A DNA stretch of 5,793 nucleotides. Origin: Chitinophagaceae bacterium (lineage in GTDB: Bacteria; Bacteroidota; Bacteroidia; Chitinophagales; Chitinophagaceae). Positions 1 through 5,765 of the stretch are shown here, one piece after another (position 1 is the stretch's first letter; each line of letters opens with the position of its first letter). The notes under the pieces are model-generated. The model had not been told where the DNA came from. It saw only the letters and a list, made by a program, of their open reading frames with translations, and ran no database searches. The stretch covers positions 1 to 5,793 of the forward strand of contig PLXD01000157.1 of the NCBI GenBank assembly GCA_003151295.1. The letters are read 5' to 3'. Made by a program: the position numbers and the translations under genes.

Positions 1-489
1 GTCCTTTTGCTGAATGATTCTATCCGCCGGTTAGCCGCGAAATATAAAGACGCCAAAGACGCCCTCTACCTGGGACGCGGCTATAACTTCCCCGTAGCCC
101 TCGAAGGCGCCCTGAAGATGAAAGAGATCTCCTATATCCACGCGGAAGGATATCCAGCAGCGGAAATGAAACATGGACCGATAGCCCTGGTCGACGAGAC
201 CCTTCCTGTCGTATTCGTCGCTACGAAAGACTCCTGCTATGAGAAGATCATCAGCAATATACAGGAGATCAAGGCCAGAAAGGGACTGGTGATCGCCTTG
301 ATCACCGAAGGCGATCAAACGATTTTCAATATGGCCGATGACAGCATTGCCGTCCCGGAAGCTGATGAACTCATCGCACCCATGCTGAACACCATCCCCC
401 TTCAATTATTGGCCTATCATATCGGTGTCGCTAAAGGTTGCGATGTGGACAAGCCCAGGAACCTTGCCAAAAGCGTAACGGTAGAATAA
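1..489 (+). CDS. glmS: GlmS, glucosamine-6-phosphate synthase (isomerizing), C-terminal part
   Basis: Cytoplasmic enzyme that makes glucosamine-6-phosphate from fructose-6-phosphate and glutamine, the first committed step to UDP-GlcNAc for peptidoglycan and LPS. The window holds only the last 162 codons (frame 1 from base 1, stop TAA at 487-489); the glutaminase domain and first SIS domain lie upstream. Counting window codons, LGRG is at 24-27, [15 protein letters not shown] at 35-49, KHGP at 57-60, and the tail is [10 protein letters not shown]. Glu42, His58 and Lys157 match the E. coli isomerase residues Glu488, His504 and Lys603, with identical spacing and no indels, so the active site appears intact. 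The in-frame TTG at base 7 is not a real start because conserved SIS-domain sequence runs through it. The DUF4954-type gene follows after 38 bp with no promoter-like box or terminator between, suggesting one operon. No glmS ribozyme can be judged because the 5' end is absent. Confidence 0.97.
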   Translation, partial: VLLLNDSIRRLAAKYKDAKDALYLGRGYNFPVALEGALKMKEISYIHAEGYPAAEMKHGPIALVDETLPVVFVATKDSCYEKIISNIQEIKARKGLVIALITEGDQTIFNMADDSIAVPEADELIAPMLNTIPLQLLAYHIGVAKGCDVDKPRNLAKSVTVE

Positions 490-527
490 AGCCTCTCATC
501 GGATCGTCCAATCTAAATACCTTATAC

Positions 528-2792
528 ATGAACGAGATCAGAAAAAGCCCTGTCGATTCCCTGGGATACCATTTCATCGAACCCGGATATCTTCCAAAAG
601 GAAAAGACGAATACTATCTGCGGAACCTGCAACGGGCCCGGCATAACGATCAGAACGTCAGCTATCGCCAGCTTACCGCCTATGAAATAGAAGTATTGGT
701 CCATAACCGGAATACATCGGCCAACTGGAATCATCTGCTCGTATCCGATGCCTTTGCCCCCGAACTGGTACAGAACTGCAAGTTCTTCGGGCTGGTGCGT
801 ATTGGCAAACTTGAGCCCTATTACCTGGAATTCCATAACCTCCGCAGGCCCGTCGGCCTCTACAATAGCACCATCATCAGCTGCGACCTGGGTGATAACC
901 TCGTCGTGGACAATGTCAATTATCTCTCCCATTATATCATCGGAAACGATGTGATGATCGTCAATATCAACGAGCTCGCCACCACCGATAATGCCAAATT
1001 CGGTAACGGCATCCTGAAACAGGGCGAACCGGAGTCCCGGCGTATCTACCTGGAAATATGCAATGAGAACGGAGGTCGTAGAGTCATTCCTTTCGACGGC
1101 ATGCTGGCCGGAGATGCCTGGCTCTGGAGCCGTTTCCGGGACGACGCTCCTCTGCAGGAGAAGTTCCTTACATTCACGGAGAAGAAATTCGACAACCGCA
1201 GGGGATACTATGGGAGGATCGGGGACCGCGCGGTCATAAAGAACTGTAAGATCATTAAAGATACCCTGATCGGCAGCGATGCCTACCTGAAAGGTGCCAA
1301 TAAGTTGAAGAATCTTACCATCAACTCATCCCCCGATGCCAAATCGCAGATCGGGGAAGGCTGTGAACTTGTAAATGGGATCATAGGATATGGGTGCAGG
1401 ATCTTCTACGGCGCAAAGGCAGTCCGCTTCGTCATGGCTTCCCATTCCCAATTGAAATACGGCGCCCGGTTGATCAACTCCTACCTCGGAGACAACTCTA
1501 CGATCTCCTGTTGCGAAGTCCTGAACTCACTCATTTTCCCGGCGCATGAGCAACATCATAATAATTCTTTCCTCTGCGCCGCCCTCATCATGGGGCAGAG
1601 CAATATTGCAGCCGGCGCCACCATCGGCTCCAATCATAATTCCAGGAGCCCCGACGGGGAAATGTTAGCCGGCCGCGGCTTCTGGCCGGGACTCTGTGTC
1701 AGCCTCAAACACAATTCCCGGTTTGCCTGTTTCACGATCCTGGCGAAAGGAGATTATCCCTCGGAATTAAATATTCCCATTCCTTTCTGCCTCGTTAGTA
1801 ACGACGTTAGCAAAGACGAACTGGTCGTCATGCCCGCTTATTGGTTCCTGCATAATATGTATGCCCTGGCCCGTAATGCCTGGAAATACAGGGACCGGGA
1901 TAAAAGGACGGATAAAAACCAATTGCTGGAGACCGATTTCCTGGCGCCGGACACCCTTAACGAAATGATCGCCTCACTGACCCTTTTCGAACGTTTCACC
2001 GGCAAGGCCTGGTTGCTACAACAGGGGGAAAAAAAGCAACTGGGGAAAAGCGAAGTTGAGATCCTTGCCATTGGGAAAAAGCTGCTGCAAGGACCCCAGG
2101 CAAGCGTTGACGCATTGGAAATATTGGCTGACGGGTTTGAGAACGATCCACGAAAGACCAGGCTGACCAAGGTCCACCAGGCCTACCACCTCTTCAGGGA
2201 ACTCATCGCCTATTATACCGTGACCCTTTTGAAAACGGAACTTTATACCCGACCCCGCAAAAGCTATGAGGAATTCCGGGAGACGCTTCCCGCCAGGTCA
2301 TCCCTCACCGCCTGGAGGAATATCGGCGGCCAGCTCATCCGGGAAACAGCCTTACAAAAACTGATCCTCCATATTCATAACGGGAAGGTCCGGAGCTGGG
2401 ACTCCGTACACCAGTTTTATTCCGTACAAGGCGGACAATACACGGCCGACAAACTCTCCCATGCCCTGGCCGCTCTCCGGGAAGTGCATGGCATCAACCT
2501 CAAAAAGGCAGGAAAAGCCCAATTCGGGGATCTGCTCAGGAAAAGTATCCGCACCCGGGAATGGATGGTAGAAAGCATTTATAAATCCCGGGAAAAGGAT
2601 TATCGGAATCCCTTCCGCCAGATGACCTATACCGGGCTCAAAGAAATGGACACCGTCGTGGGAGCCCTCAGGGATAATAGCTTTATCAGGCAGGAAAAAG
2701 AAGCCTGCAAGTCTTATAAACAGGAGATGGAAGGTATACTCAGGAAATGGAAGATCGGCAGAAATCCTGAAGAAGCGACTCATCAGGGCTAG
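528..2792 (+). CDS. DUF4954-type protein with hexapeptide / left-handed beta-helix core
   Basis: A 754-residue protein of unknown function that I recognise as the Bacteroidota family DUF4954. The N-terminal part (about 1-110) is unassigned. Residues about 110-375 have spaced Ile/Val/Leu-Gly-Asx patterns (for example LGDNLVVDN, IIGNDVMIVN, LIGSDAYLKG, QIGEGCELVNGIIGYGC, SYLGDNSTI). These are typical of the hexapeptide beta-helix seen in GlmU and LpxA-type acyltransferases and sugar pyrophosphorylases. A highly conserved-looking block follows: GSNHNS 367-372, GRGFWPGLCVSLKHNS 382-397, AKGDYPSELNIPIPF 406-420, MPAYWFLHNMYAL 435-447. From about 455 to the end it is charged and probably helical. 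No signal peptide or membrane segment is visible, so it is probably cytoplasmic. ATG 528 is chosen over the longer frame from 438, which would overlap the glmS 3' end out of frame. Its place behind glmS hints at a role in amino-sugar nucleotide metabolism; this is inference, and the catalytic activity is unknown. Confidence 0.88.
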   Translation: MNEIRKSPVDSLGYHFIEPGYLPKGKDEYYLRNLQRARHNDQNVSYRQLTAYEIEVLVHNRNTSANWNHLLVSDAFAPELVQNCKFFGLVRIGKLEPYYLEFHNLRRPVGLYNSTIISCDLGDNLVVDNVNYLSHYIIGNDVMIVNINELATTDNAKFGNGILKQGEPESRRIYLEICNENGGRRVIPFDGMLAGDAWLWSRFRDDAPLQEKFLTFTEKKFDNRRGYYGRIGDRAVIKNCKIIKDTLIGSDAYLKGANKLKNLTINSSPDAKSQIGEGCELVNGIIGYGCRIFYGAKAVRFVMASHSQLKYGARLINSYLGDNSTISCCEVLNSLIFPAHEQHHNNSFLCAALIMGQSNIAAGATIGSNHNSRSPDGEMLAGRGFWPGLCVSLKHNSRFACFTILAKGDYPSELNIPIPFCLVSNDVSKDELVVMPAYWFLHNMYALARNAWKYRDRDKRTDKNQLLETDFLAPDTLNEMIASLTLFERFTGKAWLLQQGEKKQLGKSEVEILAIGKKLLQGPQASVDALEILADGFENDPRKTRLTKVHQAYHLFRELIAYYTVTLLKTELYTRPRKSYEEFRETLPARSSLTAWRNIGGQLIRETALQKLILHIHNGKVRSWDSVHQFYSVQGGQYTADKLSHALAALREVHGINLKKAGKAQFGDLLRKSIRTREWMVESIYKSREKDYRNPFRQMTYTGLKEMDTVVGALRDNSFIRQEKEACKSYKQEMEGILRKWKIGRNPEEATHQG

Positions 2793-2823
2793 AATCGAAA
2801 ATAATAAGAACCTCGCATAAAAA

Positions 2824-2845
2824 ACCCTCCGGTTTACCGGAGGGT
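2824..2845 (-). terminator. Rho-independent terminator between convergent genes
   Basis: A perfect 9-bp GC-rich stem, ACCCTCCGG / CCGGAGGGT, closes a 4-base loop (TTTA). On the minus strand it is followed by six T (2824-2819, the first also closing the stem), then ATGCG, making a canonical terminator for the lipoprotein gene whose stop is 37 bp upstream. On the plus strand the hairpin is followed by CAGTTTCTT, a much poorer U-tract, so it may only weakly terminate the glmS-DUF4954 transcript, whose stop codon is 31 bp before the stem. No other plus-strand terminator is visible nearby. Confidence 0.88.
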
Positions 2846-2856
2846 CAGTTTCTTGC

Positions 2857-2890
2857 AAGAAGTAATATGCTAAAAAAAGAATTACTTCTT
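2857..2890 (-). repeat. 10-bp inverted repeat spanning the lipoprotein stop codon
   Basis: AAGAAGTAAT (2857-2866) and ATTACTTCTT (2881-2890) are perfect inverted copies separated by 14 bases. The second arm contains the stop codon (2882-2884) and the last two lysine codons of the lipoprotein gene. The first arm overlaps a separate 12-bp palindrome, TTCTTGCAAGAA (2850-2861), so two mutually exclusive foldings are possible just before the terminator. The stem is A/T-rich and therefore weak. A role in mRNA 3'-end stability is only a guess. Confidence 0.5.
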
Positions 2891-3115
2891 CATCTTCGAC
2901 TTAATGCTATCAGCAGCGGCGCTCATTTTTGCTTTAGCAGTATCCATTACGGCTGTAGCGGTAGAATCCATTTTCTTAGTAGCAGTATCTACCATGGCTT
3001 TTACTGAATCGGCAGTGGCTTTAGCAGCTGAGTCGGCAGAACCGGAAGGTTCGGTGCTGTTGTTGCAGGCAGTCATTGCGCCGGCTACAGCTAGAATAAC
3101 AAATAATTTTTTCAT
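2882..3115 (-). CDS. Small Ala/Lys/Asp-rich putative lipoprotein, function unknown
   Basis: Encodes 77 residues. The start at 3115 is chosen because it gives a textbook export signal, MKK followed by a hydrophobic stretch, then MTAC with the candidate lipidated Cys17; the frame can be extended upstream to 3190, but that would bury the signal and run through the promoter. The mature part is low complexity. It opens NNSTEPSGSADSA, then from about residue 28 shows a loose repeat of about 15 residues: DSVKAMVDTATKKM, DSTATAVMDTAKAKM and a degenerate third copy ending in SIKSKMKK. Met, Val or Ile alternating with Lys/Asp and Ala suggests one long amphipathic helix or coiled coil. It has no acidic surface-export signature right after the Cys (NNST), so a periplasm-facing location is more likely. 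Entericidin-like or envelope-stress lipoproteins are possible analogues, but I cannot assign a family. It has its own promoter and a strong terminator, so it can be made independently of der. Confidence 0.75.
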   Translation of the reverse strand: MKKLFVILAVAGAMTACNNSTEPSGSADSAAKATADSVKAMVDTATKKMDSTATAVMDTAKAKMSAAADSIKSKMKK

Positions 3116-3143
3116 GGAAATTTCTTTTAAGTATGTTGGTTGC

Positions 3144-3188
3144 GTGCAAAAGTAATCCGTTTTTTTAGATATGCAAATTTTTTTGCAC
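3144..3188. repeat. TGCAAAA inverted repeats bracketing the lipoprotein promoter
   Basis: GTGCAAAA (3144-3151) and TTTTGCAC (3181-3188) are perfect 8-bp inverted copies 29 bp apart. A third related copy, TGCAAA at 3172-3177, pairs with TTTGCA at 3182-3187 over a 4-base loop. The left arm overlaps the -7 box and the third copy overlaps the -33 box. This could be an operator, but A/T-rich promoter sequence makes chance similarity plausible. Confidence 0.35.
3147..3177 (-). promoter_or_regulatory. Bacteroidota-type promoter of the lipoprotein gene
   Basis: On the minus strand, TTTG (3177-3174) and TACTTTTG (3154-3147) are separated by 19 bases. They match the Bacteroidota primary sigma-factor consensus of a TTG-type -33 box and a TAnnTTTG -7 box. 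The predicted transcript would start near 3140, giving a short leader of about 25 nt that ends in AAAAGAAATTTCC before the ATG, A-rich and without a clear Shine-Dalgarno. A 7-base A run and TGCAAA-type inverted repeats overlap both boxes (reported separately). Confidence 0.78.
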
Positions 3189-3287
3189 ACTTCCTTTGCT
3201 TACCCGGACGTTCATAATTAAGCTACTCCCAGTTGGCAATACCCCGTTGCCTGGCTGATCCTTTCTTGCCAATCCTTCCTTAACGAG

Positions 3288-4598
3288 TTATTTCTTCCGG
3301 AAAAATAATCGCACCGGCACCCCGATGAAATTAAAGTTTGACCGCAATTGATTTTCCAGGTAATTTTTATAAGGCTGTTTGACTTCGTCCGGATGATTAC
3401 AGAAAAATGCAAAAGAAGGCACATGCGTGGGGAGCTGTGTGATATATTTGATCTTTAGGGTATGGCCCCTCACCACAGGCGCATGGTAGGATTCCACGGC
3501 CTTAAGCATCACCTCGTTCAATTGGGAGGTAGTCACCTTACGCTGCTTGTTCTCGTAGACTTCCAGCGCCAGTTCGATCGCCTTGAACAGGCGGGTCTTT
3601 TCCGTAACGGAAATAAAGAGGATGGGAACATCCGTAAAAGGGGCCAGCCTGTTCTTCAAATCCTTCTCATATTCCTTGGCCGTATTCGTCTCTTTTGGCA
3701 CCAGGTCCCATTTATTCACAAGTACCACGATACCCTTCCCTTTTTTTATAGCCAGGCTGAAAATATTAAGGTCCTGGGCCGTAATTCCCTTGGAAGCATC
3801 GAGGACCAGCAAGCAAACATCGGCTTCATCCATAGCCCGGATAGCCCGGATCACGGAATAAAATTCGAGGTCTTCATGCACCTTGGTCTTGCGGCGTATA
3901 CCCGCCGTATCGATCAGTATAAAGTCCTTTTGAAATAGATTATAATGAGTATGGATGGTATCCCGGGTCGTGCCGGCAATATCGCTTACAATCGTCCTTT
4001 CCTGCCCGATCAAAGCATTCAGCAGGGAAGATTTTCCCACATTGGGCTGGCCGATAATGGCAAATTTAGGAATGACTGTATCCTCGGTTTCCGGGATATC
4101 GTCTGCGATCAGGGCCGTGATCGCATCGAGCAACTCGCCCGTACCGCTACCCGACATGGAAGACAGGAAGAAAATATTTTCGAATCCAAGGCTATAAAAT
4201 TCGGTAGCATCCAACAGCCTCTCACTGTTGTCTACTTTGTTCACTACCAGGAAGACGGGTTTGGTCGACCGCCGCAATACATGGGCCATGGCCTCGTCGA
4301 GGGTGGTGATGCCTGTAACTGTATCCACCATAAACACGAGGGCATTGGCCTCCTCCAGGGCGATCAGCACCTGTTTTTTGATCTCTATCTCAAACACATC
4401 GTCGCTGTCCGGCACAAAACCGCCGGTATCGATCAGGTTAAAATTCTTGCCATTCCAGTCGGCGACCCCATATTGGCGGTCCCGGGTCACGCCGCTCTCA
4501 TCGTCCACGATGGCTTTCCGCTGTTCCAGCAAACGGTTAAAAAATGTGCTCTTGCCGACATTGGGCCTGCCCACAATGGCTACTGTATATCCGCTCAT
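3288..4598 (-). CDS. der: GTPase Der (EngA), double-domain ribosome assembly GTPase
   Basis: Essential cytoplasmic GTPase needed for maturation of the 50S ribosomal subunit. At 436 residues it has the normal family length and appears complete. GTPase domain 1 has G1 GRPNVGKS 10-17, a G2 threonine near 38, G3 DTGG 57-60, G4 NKVD 120-123 and a G5-like SSMSGSGTGE near 146-155. GTPase domain 2 has G1 GQPNVGKS 183-190, G2 T210-T211, G3 DTAG 230-233 and G4 NKWD 295-298. Its G5 region reads ISVTEKTR near 329-336 where the family usually has an SA-type motif, a mild variation. Residues about 355-436 form the C-terminal KH-like domain, ending VPVRLFFRKK. The ATG at 4598 sits 9 bp after the era stop with only an A-rich AAAAGAA as ribosome-binding context, so der is read from the era transcript. 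The 97 bp after its stop (3191-3287) hold no clear terminator and no gene. Confidence 0.97.
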   Translation of the reverse strand: MSGYTVAIVGRPNVGKSTFFNRLLEQRKAIVDDESGVTRDRQYGVADWNGKNFNLIDTGGFVPDSDDVFEIEIKKQVLIALEEANALVFMVDTVTGITTLDEAMAHVLRRSTKPVFLVVNKVDNSERLLDATEFYSLGFENIFFLSSMSGSGTGELLDAITALIADDIPETEDTVIPKFAIIGQPNVGKSSLLNALIGQERTIVSDIAGTTRDTIHTHYNLFQKDFILIDTAGIRRKTKVHEDLEFYSVIRAIRAMDEADVCLLVLDASKGITAQDLNIFSLAIKKGKGIVVLVNKWDLVPKETNTAKEYEKDLKNRLAPFTDVPILFISVTEKTRLFKAIELALEVYENKQRKVTTSQLNEVMLKAVESYHAPVVRGHTLKIKYITQLPTHVPSFAFFCNHPDEVKQPYKNYLENQLRSNFNFIGVPVRLFFRKK

Positions 4599-4607
4599 AA
4601 TTCTTTT

Positions 4608-5473
4608 TTAATACCCGTATTCCTTCAAATACAATTCATTATCGCGCCATTTCGGCCTCACCTTCACAAACAGTTCCAGGAACACCTTCCGGCTAACGAA
4701 TTCTTCTATATCCTTCCTGGCATCCGTTCCCAGTTTCCGGATCATCTTGCCGCCTTCTCCGAGAATAATTCCTTTCTGGGTCTCCCGCTGTACCATGATA
4801 TCCGCCCTGATCTTGATCAGGGTCGTCTTTTCGGTGAACTCCTGAACGAGAACCGTGGCATGGTAAGGGATCTCATCGCCATACAATAAAAAGATCTTTT
4901 CGCGGATCATCTCCCCTACGAAGAACTTTGTGGGCAGATCCGTCAGGTCGTCTCCGTCATAAAAGGGCTCTCCCTCGGGCAGTCGCTCCAAAACAGCCTC
5001 CAACAGACCGGTGATATTCTTTTTCCGCAATGCGGAAACAGCAATGATCTTCCCGCAATAGGGCTTGTTTTCAAAATAAGTGACAGCCTGACCGATCTTT
5101 TCGGCAGATGCCTCATCCGTCTTGTTGAGCACGAGGATCGTCGGGGATTTCAGCCGCAACGCCGTAAAAATCCGGTCATTTTCATCCAGGTCATCATTTA
5201 CATCTACCAGCAGCAGGGCCAGATCCGCGTCCTCCAGGGAATTTCTTACCGCCTGCATCATCTTTTCATGCAATTTATACCTGGGCTCGATAATACCCGG
5301 CGTATCGGAAAAAATGACCTGGTAATTCTTTTCGGTCAGGATGCCCTTGATCCGATGCCGGGTTGTCTGCACCTTGGGGGAGACGATCGCCAGCTTCTCA
5401 CCCATCAGGGCGTTCAGCAAAGTACTCTTACCGGCGTTCGGTTTCCAAATATGCTTACAAATCCGACTTTCAT
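4608..5473 (-). CDS. era: GTPase Era, with an apparent 1-nt frameshift near its N-terminus
   Basis: Membrane-associated, 16S rRNA-binding GTPase that helps mature the 30S subunit. With one base restored it is 288 residues, normal for Era: G1 GKPNAGKS 10-17, G2 region QTTRHR 36-41, G3 DTPG 57-60, G4 NKTD 117-120, G5 SAL 147-149, and a KH domain with GEGGKMIRKLGTDAR from about 239, ending WRDNELYLKEYGY. As given, the ATG at 5473 reads MKVGFVSIFG and then leaves frame, hitting TGA; the body of the gene is open in the neighbouring frame. The break is at the A-run 5442-5444 (minus-strand GGAAACCG where GGAAAACCG is expected), inside the P-loop. In the uncorrected frame the first P-loop Gly is replaced by Trp and no ATG is available; a TTG at 5420 would remove the P-loop altogether. 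Because Era is generally essential, a sequencing or assembly error is most likely; a true lesion is less likely. Der follows after 9 bp. Confidence 0.93.
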
Positions 5474-5481
5474 TCGTTATT

Positions 5482-5513
5482 AATGTCTTTTACTTCGAAC
5501 CAAAATGTCTTTT
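5482..5513. repeat. 10-bp direct repeat upstream of era
   Basis: AATGTCTTTT occurs exactly at 5482-5491 and 5504-5513, 22 bp apart start to start (about two helical turns). The spacer contains the palindrome TTCGAA. It lies 8 bp upstream of the era ATG. It could be a duplicated boundary of the neighbouring repeat element or a binding site; nothing in the sequence decides between these. Confidence 0.4.
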
Positions 5514-5710
5514 CAGTGGCCTCAGTGATCCCGCTTTGTCGGGATTCAATGGTCGAATGCTGAACTTCGTCGGTAACTTTGTTCTGAACACCGTTCAGAA
5601 CTCGTTCGCTCGAGCTTCATAAAAGCTTCGTCCCTCGCTTTTACTCGCTCCTAACCTTCGCTTCGCTCGGTTACACTTTTGCTCGATAGCCTTCGGCTCG
5701 TGTCATTAAA
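5514..5710. repeat. Repeat-like, hairpin-rich intergenic element
   Basis: This stretch has no gene with a credible start. It is dense in short words related to GCTCG, CTTCG and CGAG: TTCGCTCG twice (5605-5612, 5662-5669), AGCTTC twice (5613-5618, 5624-5629), GCTCG again at 5681-5685 and 5696-5700. It also contains several hairpins: ATCCCG / CGGGAT (5528-5533 / 5540-5545), a perfect 9-bp GTTCTGAAC / GTTCAGAAC with a 3-base loop (5581-5601), TAACC / GGTTA (5652-5656 / 5668-5672) and AGCC / GGCT (5689-5698). Composition and word use differ from the flanking genes. It resembles dispersed extragenic repeats of Bacteroidota, but copy number cannot be judged from one window. Confidence 0.5.
5581..5601. 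repeat. Perfect 9-bp hairpin in the era leader
   Basis: GTTCTGAAC and GTTCAGAAC are perfect inverted copies separated by ACC. This is the strongest local fold in the region upstream of era. It lacks a T-tract on either strand (followed by CTCGTTCG on the plus strand and AAAGTTACC on the minus strand), so it is not a typical intrinsic terminator. Confidence 0.6.
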
Positions 5711-5721
5711 GAATCTCCCCG

Positions 5722-5729
5722 CAAAGGTA
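5722..5729 (-). promoter_or_regulatory. Candidate promoter -7 box for era-der
   Basis: Minus-strand TACCTTTG matches the Bacteroidota -7 consensus TAnnTTTG exactly. No TTG-type -33 box is visible at the expected 19-21 bp upstream, where the tRNA terminator stem lies, but the intervening 12 bases are almost pure T/A. If used, transcription would begin near 5715 and give era a leader of about 240 nt containing the repeat-like element. I see no better promoter box between here and the era start. Confidence 0.5.
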
Positions 5730-5730
5730 T

Positions 5731-5761
5731 AAAAAATAAAAACAGGCCCTTGTGAGGCCTG
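5731..5761 (-). terminator. Rho-independent terminator after the tRNA
   Basis: On the minus strand CAGGCC (5761-5756) pairs with GGCCTG (5748-5743) across a 7-base loop, followed by TTTTTATTTTTT (5742-5731). It begins 5 bp after the predicted tRNA 3' end, so it is the tRNA transcript's terminator. The T-tract ends 2 bp before the candidate era -7 box. Confidence 0.85.
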
Positions 5762-5765
5762 CTAG

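Noticed and set aside
438..527. Upstream extension of the DUF4954-type gene
   Set aside because: It overlaps the conserved glmS C-terminus in another frame; ATG 528 gives a natural start after the glmS stop.
3116..3190. Upstream extension of the small lipoprotein
   Set aside because: It would place cysteine- and lysine-rich sequence before an obvious signal peptide and would run through the promoter boxes.
3233..3272. Possible terminator after der (TTGGCAA / TTGCCAA)
   Set aside because: Only 7 bp with a 26-base loop and no following T-tract.
3218..3424. 68-codon minus-strand frame overlapping the der 3' end
   Set aside because: Overlaps der out of frame and has no promoter, ribosome-binding context or recognisable protein features.
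3945..4889. 314-codon plus-strand open frame opposite der and era
   Set aside because: It lies antisense across two clearly conserved GTPase genes, and its translation shows no recognisable domain; it is a shadow of their codon use.
5341..5622. Plus-strand open frame of 93 codons over the era start and repeat element
   Set aside because: It runs antisense over the era P-loop and then through repeat-like sequence, with no supporting signals.
5474..5700. Open minus-strand frames through the repeat-like element, in the same frame as the era body
   Set aside because: They are interrupted by stops (near 5600 and 5490) and have no credible start; the peptide composition reflects the repeated words.
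5602..5700. CRISPR-like or tandem-repeat array
   Set aside because: The recurring words are 5-8 bases, irregularly spaced and imperfect; there are no uniform repeats or spacers.
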